Position numbers and translations under genes: made by a program. From Noviherbaspirillum malthae (GTDB lineage: Bacteria; Pseudomonadota; Gammaproteobacteria; Burkholderiales; Burkholderiaceae_D): a stretch of 64,000 nucleotides of DNA. Within the stretch, counting starts at the first letter, position 1. Every line of letters begins with the position of its first letter. Below the pieces are notes generated by a model. That model was not told where the DNA came from, ran no database searches, and saw only the letters and a list, made by a program, of their open reading frames with translations. The DNA lies in NCBI RefSeq assembly GCF_015352985.1, contig NZ_JACYXF010000006.1, forward strand, positions 62,001 to 126,000, written 5' to 3'. Shown in pieces: positions 19,977-28,869 of the stretch.

Positions 19977-20378
19977 CTATTCCCCAGGAAGCTTTGCGAT
20001 CACCTTGATCTCGAACTGGAAACCATAGAGCCAGGTTACGCCGACAGCGGTTAGCGTGGGGTGGGGCGCATTGCCCCAATACTCCGGCACTACCTTCCAG
20101 ATCCTTTCAAACGTGGATTCCGGATCGACCATGAACACGGTGACGTCGACCACGTCATCAAAGGTACAGCCTGCGGCGGCCAGGATCGCGTTCAGGTTGG
20201 CGAATGCGATTCGAACCTGCGCTTCCAGATCGGGTTCGGGTGAACCGTCCTCGCGGCTGCCGACCTGGCCGGACACATACAGGAAGCCGTTGGACCGGAT
20301 GGCCGGCGAATAACGGTTGCGTTCATACAGCGCCTGGCGTCCGGGCGGAAAAACCACATCGCGAGTTGCTTTCGTCAT
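19977..20378 (-). CDS. RidA-family protein (enamine/imine deaminase type)
   Basis: A 133-residue YjgF/YER057c/UK114 protein with the SGQVG strand-turn, the central INAILAAAGCTFDDVVDVTVFM block and a C-terminal EIKVIAKLPG. RidA proteins hydrolyse reactive enamines/imines or act as trimeric ligand-binding proteins. AAAGGAG stands seven bases before the ATG. It is divergently transcribed from the LysR gene 150 bases away, which suggests control by that regulator. The specific subgroup (true RidA or Rid2-Rid7) cannot be settled here. Confidence 0.88.
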   Translation of the reverse strand: MTKATRDVVFPPGRQALYERNRYSPAIRSNGFLYVSGQVGSREDGSPEPDLEAQVRIAFANLNAILAAAGCTFDDVVDVTVFMVDPESTFERIWKVVPEYWGNAPHPTLTAVGVTWLYGFQFEIKVIAKLPGE

Positions 20379-20527
20379 TGATTTTCTCCTTTAAAAGTTT
20401 GAAAGGGCGATACAGCTGCCGTTAACTCCAGGGAGACTTTAGTCCCCGTTGCACTGCTGATAAACGGGCAACTCCGGCCATCACTATTTGTATAATCCAA
20501 ACAATCCGAACAGCACACAGAGTGAAG

Positions 20528-21451
20528 ATGGATCGTTTCGATGCAATGCAAGCCTTTGCCCGGGTGGTGGAAGCCGGCAGCTTCACCAAGGCGGCGCTGA
20601 CGCTTCATATGAGCAGGACCACCGTGACGCAACTGGTGCAGCAGCTGGAGGCGCGGCTGCGCGTGAAGCTGCTCAACCGCACTACCCGCAAGATCAGCCT
20701 GACCGCCGACGGCGCCGCCTATTACGAGCGGGTCGTAAGATTGCTGGCCGAACTGCACGATGCAGAAACCAGTCTGCCCAATGCGTCGGGAGTACCCATG
20801 GGGCGGCTGCGTGTGGATGTACCCAGCCCGCTGGCCCGCATGATTCTGGTACCGGCATTGCCCGCTTTTCATGCGAAGTTTCCGGACATTCAGCTCGACA
20901 TGGGAGTCAGCGACCGTCCCGTGGATCTGCTCGGCGAAAATGTGGACTGCGTCGTTCGCGGCGGCGAACTGACGGATCAGTCGTTGATGGCGCGTCGCGT
21001 CGGCGAACTTCAGCTCCGGGTGTTCGCGGCGCCGAGCTATCTGGAACGCGCCGGCACGCCTTCGCACCCGCGCGACCTCGAGCATACGCACCACCGCATC
21101 GTGGGTTTTCTATGGTCGCGCATCGGCAGGCCCTTGCAGTTCGCCATGCGCCGCGACGACGAAAGGGTGACTGTGCAGGGCCGTTACGTGCTGGCGGTCG
21201 ACGACGGCAACGCCTATCTCGAGGCCGGCCTGGCGGGCCTGGGAGTGCTCTGGCTGCCGGATTACATGTCCAAAGCCCACGTGGAGCGCGGCGAGTTGTT
21301 GCCCTTGTTTGAAGACTGGCACCTCGATCCGATGCCGCTTTACGTGGCGTATCCGCCGAACCGCCACGTCAGCATCAAGCTGCGCGTGTTTATCGACTGG
21401 ATCGTCGAACTGATGGCGCACCATGCGCCTGTTCCAGGCAAACGTCGCTGA
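20528..21451 (+). CDS. LysR-family transcriptional regulator
   Basis: A 307-residue LysR protein: winged helix-turn-helix in residues 1-60 (MQAFARVVEAGSFTKAALTLHMSRTTVTQLVQQLE) followed by a type 2 periplasmic-binding effector domain. Sequence features such as VCGDRPVDL-like DRPVDLLGENVDCVVRGG and TRKISLTADGAAYYERV belong to the large CrgA-like group. Divergent from the RidA-family gene, its likely target. A GTG two codons upstream is an alternative start. It is convergent with the IclR gene with only eight bases between the stops. Confidence 0.9.
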   Translation: MDRFDAMQAFARVVEAGSFTKAALTLHMSRTTVTQLVQQLEARLRVKLLNRTTRKISLTADGAAYYERVVRLLAELHDAETSLPNASGVPMGRLRVDVPSPLARMILVPALPAFHAKFPDIQLDMGVSDRPVDLLGENVDCVVRGGELTDQSLMARRVGELQLRVFAAPSYLERAGTPSHPRDLEHTHHRIVGFLWSRIGRPLQFAMRRDDERVTVQGRYVLAVDDGNAYLEAGLAGLGVLWLPDYMSKAHVERGELLPLFEDWHLDPMPLYVAYPPNRHVSIKLRVFIDWIVELMAHHAPVPGKRR

Positions 21452-21459
21452 CGCCTGCG

Positions 21460-22293
21460 TCATGCAACGGCTTGGGCCGCCCAGCCGAGCTTGATTGACA
21501 ATGCGCGCGCGGTTTCCACCAGGCGGGAATTGACGCGGTCGGCCGGCAGGGACAAGCCGGACTCGGGCCGCAGGATGGTGATCGCCGCACAGATATCTCC
21601 GCTCTGGTCGAACACCGGCGCCGCCGATGCGGCATAGCCTCCGCTTAGTGCGGCGTCGGTATGGGCATAGCCATCCGTCTTGACCTTGGCGGCGATATCG
21701 CTCACGACCGCACCGCGTATGCGCTCGTCAACGGTGCCGGCAAGGCCGATGCTGGAGGCACGTTCCTGCTCCACCAGGGAGCGAGTCAGATCGTCGTCGA
21801 TATAGGAAAGAAAGACCCGGCCGGTGGCTGTGCCCAGCAGGGGCAGCACATGGCCGACGCGAATGCCGAGAGGCCCGTATTCATCGCCGTCGATCTTGAA
21901 GACGATGGTTGGCCCACGGTTGCCCCATACCGACAGATACACCGAGTTGCGCGTGTCGTTCCTCAGGCCGGTCAGAAGATCCTTGGCGATTTCGATCAGG
22001 CTGGACTGGCGCAGCGACGCCGCCCCCAGCTGGATGGCAAAGGCGCCCAGGCTGTAATGGCCGGTCGCCGCATCCTGTTCCACCATGCCTTCGTGCACAA
22101 AGCTCATCAGGTAGAGATACGCATTGCTTGCAGGCATTCCGACGCGGGCGGCGATGTCCTTCAAAGGAAGCTTGCGCTGCTCCTGTTCCAGCACGCGCAG
22201 GATGCGGAATCCCACTTCAATTGTCTTGATCCGGCGAGGTTCGCGTTTTTCGGCTGGCGTTTTCATGTCGGTCGGCAAATAGTGATCCCGCAT
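21460..22293 (-). CDS. IclR-family transcriptional regulator
   Basis: The product (277 residues from this start) has the winged-helix IclR DNA-binding domain near the N terminus (IEVGFRILRVLEQEQRKLPLKDIAARVGMPASNAYLYLMSF) and the GAF-like effector domain with GHVLPLLGTATGRVFLSY. The start is unsettled: MRDHYLPTDMKTP at the listed ATG, or nine codons later at MKTPAEK; neither has a good ribosome site. It is divergent from a Bug receptor and flavin monooxygenase pair and most likely controls them through the AT-rich palindrome between. Confidence 0.88.
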   Translation of the reverse strand: MRDHYLPTDMKTPAEKREPRRIKTIEVGFRILRVLEQEQRKLPLKDIAARVGMPASNAYLYLMSFVHEGMVEQDAATGHYSLGAFAIQLGAASLRQSSLIEIAKDLLTGLRNDTRNSVYLSVWGNRGPTIVFKIDGDEYGPLGIRVGHVLPLLGTATGRVFLSYIDDDLTRSLVEQERASSIGLAGTVDERIRGAVVSDIAAKVKTDGYAHTDAALSGGYAASAAPVFDQSGDICAAITILRPESGLSLPADRVNSRLVETARALSIKLGWAAQAVA

Positions 22294-22322
22294 TGACGGG
22301 GATTTTTGGCTCCTCTATACTG

Positions 22323-22361
22323 ATTATACAATATCACATTAAATTATACATAGTATAAATT
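22323..22361. promoter_or_regulatory. AT-rich repeats in the IclR / Bug receptor divergent promoter
   Basis: ATTATAC occurs twice, 20 bases apart, and the second copy is part of an inverted repeat (ATAC-ATA-GTAT flanked by AATT on both sides). IclR-type regulators commonly bind such palindromes in the shared intergenic region of their target. Sequence pattern seen directly; binding is inferred. Confidence 0.4.
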
Positions 22362-22487
22362 TGTAGGTCGTTGATCGCATTCGAGCAAGCATCGATCAAG
22401 CACACTGACTGCCGGCAGGGTCAGTCCCGGAATCGCCGTGCTTGCCGGGCAAGACCGGTCAGCCGAAGGCAGGTAAAAGGAGACGCA

Positions 22488-23456
22488 ATGAGGAAACTGT
22501 TCAAGCTGTGCGCAGCTTTAATTCCGGTGGCTGTCCTGCATGCAGCGCCGGCCCGGGCGGCATATCCGGAAAGGCCCGTAAAGATCATCGTGCCGTTTGC
22601 GCCGGGCGGCATCGCCGACGGCACTGCGCGCCTGATTGCCGCGGAGCTCTCCGCGCGCTTCGGTCAGCCGGTGCTGGTTGAAAACCGTCCGGGCGGGGCG
22701 GCAATCATCGGAACGCAGGCAGTCGCAAAAGCGCCTGCCGACGGTTACACGCTGCTGATGGGCAGCACCAATGTGTCGACCAACGGCGCGCTCTACAAGA
22801 AGCTGCCCTATGACGCCGAGAAGGACCTGACTCCCGTTGCTCTCGCATTGACGCTTCCGGGGGCCATCATTACGCATCCCTCGCTGCCGGTGAAAAATTT
22901 CGGCGAGCTGATTGCCTATGCGCGGCGCAACCCGGAGAAAATCAGTTATGCGTCGGTCGGGCTGGGCAGCTTCTCGCATCTGGCCGTCGAAGGATTGACG
23001 CAGAGAGCCGCCGTCAAGATGGTGCATGTTCCTTACAAGGGATATGCGCCCGCCATCACCTCCGTACTTTCGGGCGAAACCGAGCTTCTCGCCAGCGACC
23101 TGCAAGGGGCCTTGCCTTATCTGCAGGCCGGAAAACTGAATGTGCTTGCCGTCACCGGCACCAGGCGCGTATCGGTGCTCCCCGACGTGCCGACGGTACA
23201 GGAGGCCGGCATCAAGGATTACCAGGCAGTGGCATGGCTGGGCGTTCTCGCCCCGGCCGGCACGCCCGCACCCATCGTGTCGCTGCTGAATGCGGAAATC
23301 AACAAGGCGATGCAAAAGCCGAACGTCGTCCATCGCTACACCGAGCAGGGCATTGATCTCTTTACCGGTGATCCGAACGCATTCAAGAAATTTCTCGACG
23401 AGAACAGGGCGGCTTGGGAAAGAATCATCAAGGCAGGGAATATTTCGCTCGAATGA
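22488..23456 (+). CDS. Bug-family periplasmic substrate-binding protein
   Basis: A 322-residue protein with a signal peptide (residues 1-24, ending ARA) and the conserved Bug N terminus YPERPVKIIVPFAPGGIADG, followed by VPYKG and LPDVPTVQEAG motifs. It captures an extracytoplasmic ligand, probably an organic or aromatic acid. AAAAGGAG precedes the ATG. It is followed 95 bases later by a flavin monooxygenase, so the ligand may be that enzyme's substrate (inference). No TctA/TctB membrane subunits are nearby; such orphan receptors are common in Burkholderiales. Confidence 0.93.
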   Translation: MRKLFKLCAALIPVAVLHAAPARAAYPERPVKIIVPFAPGGIADGTARLIAAELSARFGQPVLVENRPGGAAIIGTQAVAKAPADGYTLLMGSTNVSTNGALYKKLPYDAEKDLTPVALALTLPGAIITHPSLPVKNFGELIAYARRNPEKISYASVGLGSFSHLAVEGLTQRAAVKMVHVPYKGYAPAITSVLSGETELLASDLQGALPYLQAGKLNVLAVTGTRRVSVLPDVPTVQEAGIKDYQAVAWLGVLAPAGTPAPIVSLLNAEINKAMQKPNVVHRYTEQGIDLFTGDPNAFKKFLDENRAAWERIIKAGNISLE

Positions 23457-23551
23457 ATCCGCCGCACAGGCGCAAGGAACGGCACATCGCTTGGCGGAAC
23501 GATACGGAAAGCGACACCGCTTTGCCGGACATGAATACACGGAGAAGATGC

Positions 23552-24739
23552 ATGGAGACAAGCAGGGCGCGCCGCAGGCAGCGCATCGTAATCGTGGGCG
23601 CCGGCATCGGCGGATTGACCGCCGCCGCAGCACTGTGCCGGATGGAGGGCTTCGAGGTCGCCGTCTACGAACGCGCTGCGCAGCTTGGAGAAGTCGGCGC
23701 CGGATTGCAGATGGCGCCGAATGCAGTGAAAGTGATCCGGGCGCTGGGACTCGAGGACCGCTTCAGGCGGATTGCATCGGAACCCGAGGTGCGCCTGTCG
23801 CTGAAATGGGATGACGGTACGGTGCGCGCACGCGAGCCGTTCAGAGGACGCATGCAAGAGGTGTACGGCGCGAGCTACCACACGGCGCACAGGGCCGATC
23901 TGCACAGGCTCCTGCTGTCGCTGGTGCCGGACGATGCAATCCATACCGGCGCCGAATGCGTGAGCGTTGCCAATACCGCAAGCGGCGCCGTGCTCAGGCT
24001 TGCCAATGGCGAGGAAGTGGAAGGCGATGCCGTCATCGGCGCGGATGGCATCCATTCGGCGGTGCGCACGCAAGTCTTCGGCAGGAGTGAAGCCCGCTTT
24101 ACCAACCAGATCTGCTGGCGCCTCATTCTGCCGATGGAAGAGTTGCGCAAGGCGGCCGGCAAGCTGCCGGTGCCGCTCGATGGAAGCGAATATACCGGCT
24201 GGCTCGGACCGACAGGGCATGTGCTGTTCTATCCGCTGCGCGGTGGCGAGCTGCTCAATATCTTCGCGGGAAGAGTGTCGCAGCAATGGGCCGATGAAGC
24301 CTGGGCCGTACCGAGTGCCATTGATGAAATGCTCGATGCCTATTCAGGCTGGCATCCGGGCATGCTCGAGGTCATGTCGCGCGCGGCCGAAACCTATAAA
24401 TGGGGCATCTACGACCGCGACCCGCTGGCGCATTGGGTGTCGGGACACATAGCCCTGCTGGGCGATGCCGCCCATCCGATGATGCCCACATTGGCGCAGG
24501 GCGCGGCCATCTCGATGGAAGACGGCTATGCGCTGGCGCGCCATCTCGATGCGGGCCGCTCCGATATCGCGGCTGCGCTGTCGGCATATGAGACGCAGCG
24601 CCAGCCGCGGGCGAGCCGCGTGCAGCTGCAGGCGCGGCAGCAGTTCCTCAACAACCAGATGGTGCCGCCGCCTCCGCCTCTGCCGGTGGACTGGATCTAC
24701 GGCTACGACGCCGTTACCGCGCCTGTCGAACTTGCCTGA
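23552..24739 (+). CDS. FAD-dependent monooxygenase, salicylate hydroxylase / NicC-like
   Basis: A 395-residue class A flavoprotein hydroxylase with the FAD motifs GAGIGGLTAAAAL (residues 15-27), DGIHSAVR (the DG motif) and GDAAHPMMPTLAQGAA (GD motif). Such enzymes hydroxylate phenolic or hydroxy-heteroaromatic acids with NAD(P)H and oxygen. I chose the ATG seven bases after GGAG; an ATG seven codons upstream is less good. It forms a probable two-gene operon with the Bug receptor before it. It is the same length as, and clearly related to, the second monooxygenase of this region (start 34678). Substrate unknown. Confidence 0.88.
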   Translation: METSRARRRQRIVIVGAGIGGLTAAAALCRMEGFEVAVYERAAQLGEVGAGLQMAPNAVKVIRALGLEDRFRRIASEPEVRLSLKWDDGTVRAREPFRGRMQEVYGASYHTAHRADLHRLLLSLVPDDAIHTGAECVSVANTASGAVLRLANGEEVEGDAVIGADGIHSAVRTQVFGRSEARFTNQICWRLILPMEELRKAAGKLPVPLDGSEYTGWLGPTGHVLFYPLRGGELLNIFAGRVSQQWADEAWAVPSAIDEMLDAYSGWHPGMLEVMSRAAETYKWGIYDRDPLAHWVSGHIALLGDAAHPMMPTLAQGAAISMEDGYALARHLDAGRSDIAAALSAYETQRQPRASRVQLQARQQFLNNQMVPPPPPLPVDWIYGYDAVTAPVELA

Positions 24740-24759
24740 ATCGTTTGCGGGAAGCAGAA

Positions 24760-24809
24760 ATGCCATGAACCGGTGAATGCGCGAAAGCGCGTTCACCGGT
24801 TCATGGCAT
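24760..24809. terminator. Long hairpin with GAAA tetraloop between convergent genes
   Basis: A 23-base-pair stem with one G-T pair is closed by the very stable loop C-GAAA-G and lies between the monooxygenase and the convergent UbiX-type gene. There is no long T-run; it most likely ends transcription in both directions or protects 3' ends. Confidence 0.65.
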
Positions 24810-24853
24810 GAAGATGATGGCAAGCGCGCAGATGCGCCGCCGTATCCATGTCG

Positions 24854-25459
24854 CTATTCCTGCGGCTCCTGCCGGCTTGTCTTCGGATCCCATCGCTTGA
24901 CGCCGCCCGAATCGAATCCGAACAAATCGAGTACCCGGCCCACGGTGTGATCGACCATCTCTTCAAGCGAAGCCGGCCTTGCATAGAAGGCCGGCACCGG
25001 CGGATAGACGATGGCTCCCGCTTCCGTGACCGTTGCCATGCTGCGGATATGCCCGAGATGCAAAGGCGTTTCCCTCACCATCAGCACGAGGCGCCTGCGT
25101 TCCTTCAGATTCACATCGGCCGCGCGCGACAGCAGGCTGCTGGTGACGCCGGTGGCGATTTCGGAGAGCGTCTTGATCGAGCAGGGCGCCACCACCATGC
25201 CGGACACCTTGAACGAGCCGCTGGAGATGGCCGCGCCGATGTCGTTGTTCGAATAATTGACATCGGCCAGCGCCTTCACCTCGGCCAGGCTCATGTCGGA
25301 CTCGTGGGTGAGCGTGATCTGCGCGGAACGGCTCATGATCAGGTGCGACTCGATATCGAGTTCGCGAAGCACCTGCAGCATGCGTATGCCGTAGATGATG
25401 CCGGAAGCGCCGCTGATTCCTACAACCATGCGCGGGCGGGTTGGCGCATCAGCACTCAT
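24854..25459 (-). CDS. UbiX-family flavin prenyltransferase
   Basis: A 201-residue protein with the UbiX/Pad1 pattern: GISGASGIIYGIRML phosphate-binding N terminus, VVAPCSIKTLSEIATG in the centre, and RRLVLMVRETPLHLGH with the conserved arginines for the dimethylallyl phosphate site. It attaches a prenyl group to FMN to make prenyl-FMN, the cofactor of UbiD decarboxylases. Its divergent neighbour is a UbiD-family gene, so the pair is functionally matched. The C-terminal extension (GGVKRWDPKTSRQEPQE) is slightly longer than usual. Probably a catabolic paralogue rather than the ubiquinone-pathway ubiX. Confidence 0.92.
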   Translation of the reverse strand: MSADAPTRPRMVVGISGASGIIYGIRMLQVLRELDIESHLIMSRSAQITLTHESDMSLAEVKALADVNYSNNDIGAAISSGSFKVSGMVVAPCSIKTLSEIATGVTSSLLSRAADVNLKERRRLVLMVRETPLHLGHIRSMATVTEAGAIVYPPVPAFYARPASLEEMVDHTVGRVLDLFGFDSGGVKRWDPKTSRQEPQE

Positions 25460-25759
25460 TCGAAGTCTCCAATCCAGTCGGTTTTGTCGTCTCGCGCCGG
25501 GAACGATGGCGCTGATTGCGGGGCCAGCCCTCTGTTATCGGGCTGCAAGTTGCCACGCATATTACCAGAGGGTTTGCGCGATTTGGAGTGCCGCCGCAGG
25601 GCTTTTTGATTGTTCACTTATTTGAATGACTCGATCAAATATTGTTGCTTCTTTTCCGTTTGGGTCTCGATTAGATTTACATCTTTCACGACTTGCGCGC
25701 CGCATTTCCCGACGTTGCATGCGCGTGCATTTGTGTCAATCGGCGAGTCAATCAACAAC
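25460..25759. other. Divergent UbiX/UbiD promoter region
   Basis: These 300 bases hold the promoters of both genes, including the shared TGTTC-N29-TTGCTTCT element listed separately. No coding sequence is supported; a frame that runs 50 codons upstream from the UbiD-type start is not conserved. Confidence 0.6.
25610..25652 (+). promoter_or_regulatory. Shared promoter element, copy A (ubiD-like gene)
   Basis: TTGTTC, then 29 bases, then TTGCTTCT. The same layout with identical spacing occurs before the porin, the long operon at 33619 and the xdhC-like gene. Within the spacer, AT at positions 11-12, A at 14, AT at 19-20, A at 23, T at 25 and TT at 27-28 are common to all four copies. It ends 107 bases before the ATG. 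Confidence 0.7.
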
Positions 25760-27346
25760 ATGGAGATGCAATTGAGTTCAGTACCTGTCTTGTCCGGCGT
25801 AGCCAAGGAAAAGGGAGACGCAGCGGCGGTCGACCTCGAGCAATTCGATCTGCGCCGTTTCCTGGACGCACTCGGCAGCGAGGAATTCTCCAGCATCGAC
25901 GGTCCGGTGGACTTGGCAGCCGTCGCCTCCATGCTTGAAGGCAATCCACAAGCCGTGCTGTTTCGCCAACCGGCCGGCGAGAGCATTCCCCTGGCAGGAA
26001 ACGTCGCGGCAAGCCGCAGCCGCCTCGCCAAGGCATTCAATACGACTCCCGAGAATCTGCTGGGAGAAGTGCTGAAGCGCCTGCGCAAGAAGGGCGAAGT
26101 GGTCGAGGTTCCGCGCAGCGCGGCGCCCGTGCAGCAGGTCGTGCTGACAGGCGACGAATGCGACTTCACGAAGCTGCCGGTGCATCTTCAGCATGGACTC
26201 GACGGCGCGCCCTACATTTCCGCATCGATCGATTTCGTTGTCGATCCCAATACCGGCTGGACCAATGTCGGCGTGCGCCGCCTGATGCTGCGCGGCCGCC
26301 GCACGGCAGGCGTCGACCTGGTAGCCCCGTCAGACCTGCGCGCCATCTATATCGAGCATGCCAGCCGCGGCGAGAGACTGCCCATCGCTTTCGCGGTCGG
26401 CACGCATCCCATCGATCACGTGGCAGCGACGATGCGCATTCCTACCGATGAACTCGCGCTGATCGCTTCGCTGCGCGACGCACCGCTGGGCGTGGTCAAG
26501 TGCGTCACCAACGATCTGATGGTGCCGGCCGACGCGCAATTCATCCTCGAAGGCTACCTGGATGAACACGGGCATGTCGAACCCGAAGGACCGTACGGTG
26601 AATTCCTGGGTTATTACGGCGGCGTCAAGAAGAACCCGGTGTTCCATCTGACCGCCATTACCCATCGCCGCAATCCGATCTTCCAGACAGCCACCATCAG
26701 CGGCCGCACCATGGCCAGGACCGATACCTCGCAGCTCTGTGCGCTGCGCACCGAAGCGACCGTCTGGCGCGCGCTGGAGGTTGCAGTACGTGAAGTGAAG
26801 GCGGTGTATGCCAATGCCGCGACAGGCGGCATGTTCAACGTCCGCATTGCGATGCAGCAGCGTGTTCCCGGCGAAGCGCGCAATGCCATTGCGGCGGTCT
26901 TTTCCTGTCTGGCCAATGTGAAGCATGTCTTCGTGGTCGATCCTGATATCGACATCTTCTCTGACGAGCAGATGGAATGGGCATTGGCGACACGCTTCCA
27001 GGCCGACCGCGACCTGGTATTGCAGGACCGCATGCGCGCCATGCCGCTCGATCCTTCGCTTGGCGGTTCGCACCATACGGCCAAGGCCGGTTTCGACCTG
27101 ACCCTGCCTTTCCTTCGCCCCGGCATGACTCGCTCCATCGAGCATCGCGTTCCCGCACCGCCTGCGTTCGAGGGCCGCCGTTTCGATTCGCTTGAAGCGG
27201 CGCTCGAAGACGGCCCGAAGAGTTTCGAACAGCTGATGACGTCGACCGGCACGCGAGACGGCAGGGAGATCGTGCGCTGGCTGGAAGACACCGGTGCAAC
27301 GCGCACGATTGCGCGTGACGAGGAAGGCCGCTATTTCTTCGGCTGA
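25760..27346 (+). CDS. UbiD-family prenyl-FMN-dependent decarboxylase
   Basis: The 528-residue product matches UbiD-family length and motifs: FTKLPVHLQH near residue 140, the central EPEGPYGEFLGYYGG with the catalytic glutamates, FQTATISGRTMARTD, and GGSHHTAKAGFDLT near the C terminus. UbiD enzymes reversibly decarboxylate aromatic, heteroaromatic or alpha,beta-unsaturated acids using prenyl-FMN supplied by UbiX. The start MEMQ lacks a strong ribosome site; a second ATG two codons on is possible. It is followed by a Bug receptor gene in the same transcript, so an imported acid is a likely substrate. The exact acid is not evident. Confidence 0.92.
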   Translation: MEMQLSSVPVLSGVAKEKGDAAAVDLEQFDLRRFLDALGSEEFSSIDGPVDLAAVASMLEGNPQAVLFRQPAGESIPLAGNVAASRSRLAKAFNTTPENLLGEVLKRLRKKGEVVEVPRSAAPVQQVVLTGDECDFTKLPVHLQHGLDGAPYISASIDFVVDPNTGWTNVGVRRLMLRGRRTAGVDLVAPSDLRAIYIEHASRGERLPIAFAVGTHPIDHVAATMRIPTDELALIASLRDAPLGVVKCVTNDLMVPADAQFILEGYLDEHGHVEPEGPYGEFLGYYGGVKKNPVFHLTAITHRRNPIFQTATISGRTMARTDTSQLCALRTEATVWRALEVAVREVKAVYANAATGGMFNVRIAMQQRVPGEARNAIAAVFSCLANVKHVFVVDPDIDIFSDEQMEWALATRFQADRDLVLQDRMRAMPLDPSLGGSHHTAKAGFDLTLPFLRPGMTRSIEHRVPAPPAFEGRRFDSLEAALEDGPKSFEQLMTSTGTRDGREIVRWLEDTGATRTIARDEEGRYFFG

Positions 27347-27427
27347 GCGTACGGCAGCGAGAAGAGAAGACTGCGGAATGCAAACGTAAATGCAAATACA
27401 GATGCAATATCTTTAGAGGAGACAAAA

Positions 27428-28456
27428 TTGGCAACCACGACATCGAAAACACGCCGCAAACTCTTGGCGGGAACGAGTGCCGCAGCGATGGTGTTCGCAT
27501 TCGGTTCAGCATGCATGGTTCCGCAGGCCCAGGCACAGACACAGGGCGGTGCCGCCGGCTATCCGAATCGCCCGATCAAATTCATCGTTCCCTATTCGCC
27601 CGGCGGCCTCGGCGACTCGTTTGCGCGCGCAGTCGGACAGGGGCTCGCCGAGCGGCTGGGCCAGCCGGTCGTCATCGAGAACATGCCGGGTGCGAGCCAG
27701 GCCATCGGCGCAGCCGCCGCGGCGAAGTCGCCCGCCGACGGCTACACTCTGTTCATGGGAACGCAGTCGGGCCTGGTGCTCAATTCCATCGCCCGCAAGA
27801 AACTGCCCTACGATCCGGTGAAGGATTTCACGCCGATCTCCATGCTGTTCTCGTCGCCGCTCTACCTGGTGGTTCATCCCTCGGTCGAGGCCAAATCGGT
27901 CAAGGAATTGATCGCGCTGGCCAAGGCCAAACCGGACTTCTATTCGGTGGCGACCATCGGCGAGGGCACATCGACGCACCTGGCTTCGGTGATGTTCGAG
28001 AACAAGGCCGGCGTGGATCTTCTTCAGGTTTCCTACAAGGGCAGCGCTCCTGCCATCACAGATGTGCTCGGAGGCAGGGTGCACATGATGTTCGAGGGCG
28101 GCGCTTCGGCCTTGCCCTATGTGCGGCAGGGAAAGCTGCGGGCGCTCGCCTCCACCGCCGAGGAGCGCACCGAGAAGGCCGCGCCGGGATTGCCGACGAT
28201 TGCCGAGACTTATCCGGGCTTCTCGCTGGAAGTCTGGTTCGGCCTGGTCGCGCCTGCCGGCTTGCCCAAGCCTATCGTCGACCGGCTGAACAGGGAAATC
28301 AAGGAAGTGCAGAAATCGCCGAAGCTGCTGGAGCTGGCGGCCAACCTCGGAGCGGAAGTGCTGCCGAGCACGCCCGAACAGCTGGGCACGCGCATTCGCA
28401 ACGAGCTGCGCGATTTCGCGAAGGTGATGAAAGATGCCGGGATCGAGCCGCAGTAA
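27428..28456 (+). CDS. Bug-family periplasmic substrate-binding protein (TTG start)
   Basis: A 342-residue Bug receptor with YPNRPIKFIVPYSPGGLGDS after a long leader that begins with a basic TSKTRRKLLAG stretch and ends near AQA. I accept a TTG start because GAGGAG lies seven bases before it and no in-frame ATG occurs before the leader's hydrophobic core. It lies 81 bases behind the UbiD-type gene and ahead of a clear terminator, so the two form an operon. It probably delivers the acid that the decarboxylase uses (inference). Confidence 0.9.
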   Translation: MATTTSKTRRKLLAGTSAAAMVFAFGSACMVPQAQAQTQGGAAGYPNRPIKFIVPYSPGGLGDSFARAVGQGLAERLGQPVVIENMPGASQAIGAAAAAKSPADGYTLFMGTQSGLVLNSIARKKLPYDPVKDFTPISMLFSSPLYLVVHPSVEAKSVKELIALAKAKPDFYSVATIGEGTSTHLASVMFENKAGVDLLQVSYKGSAPAITDVLGGRVHMMFEGGASALPYVRQGKLRALASTAEERTEKAAPGLPTIAETYPGFSLEVWFGLVAPAGLPKPIVDRLNREIKEVQKSPKLLELAANLGAEVLPSTPEQLGTRIRNELRDFAKVMKDAGIEPQ

Positions 28457-28532
28457 CTGTTGGCGGCATGCGCAGCGGTATTGACGCTGCCATTTAAAGT
28501 AGGTTAACAATTTTAAGTATTGGTAGTTTTCT

Positions 28533-28580
28533 TGCCGATGAAGCACGGGGCCATGCCACGCGCTTCATCGGCATTTTGCT
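28533..28580 (+). terminator. Rho-independent terminator of the ubiD-like operon
   Basis: TGCCGATGAAGC and its exact complement form a 12-base-pair stem around a 17-base loop, followed by TTTTGCTTTT. Confidence 0.8.
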
Positions 28581-28715
28581 TTTCGCTTTTTACGCTGCTG
28601 TCCTGGGCTCGATCACGACCATGAAAATTCCCAAGTATGAAAGGCCAATATGGCAATCCGGGCTTCTGCATCCATGTGAAGAGAGATTCGTAGAACTGCA
28701 ATGAAGCTTTCTCGA

Positions 28716-28758
28716 CTGTTCGGTTTTCATGATTAATTAATAGAATCTTTTTGCTTCT
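28716..28758 (+). promoter_or_regulatory. Shared promoter element, copy B (porin gene)
   Basis: CTGTTC, 29 bases, TTGCTTCT; the same architecture as copies A, C and D. The 3' half (AATCTTTTTGCTTCTG) is closest to copy C. It ends 111 bases before the porin ATG. Confidence 0.7.
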
Positions 28759-28869
28759 GTATGACAGGGCAGTCAACTATATTCCTCATCGTTCGTGCCT
28801 TCGCTGTGTCATGAGGGCTGCATGTCGAACCCGCTACGCGGCACCAAAATTATTCTATTGGAGGAACAA

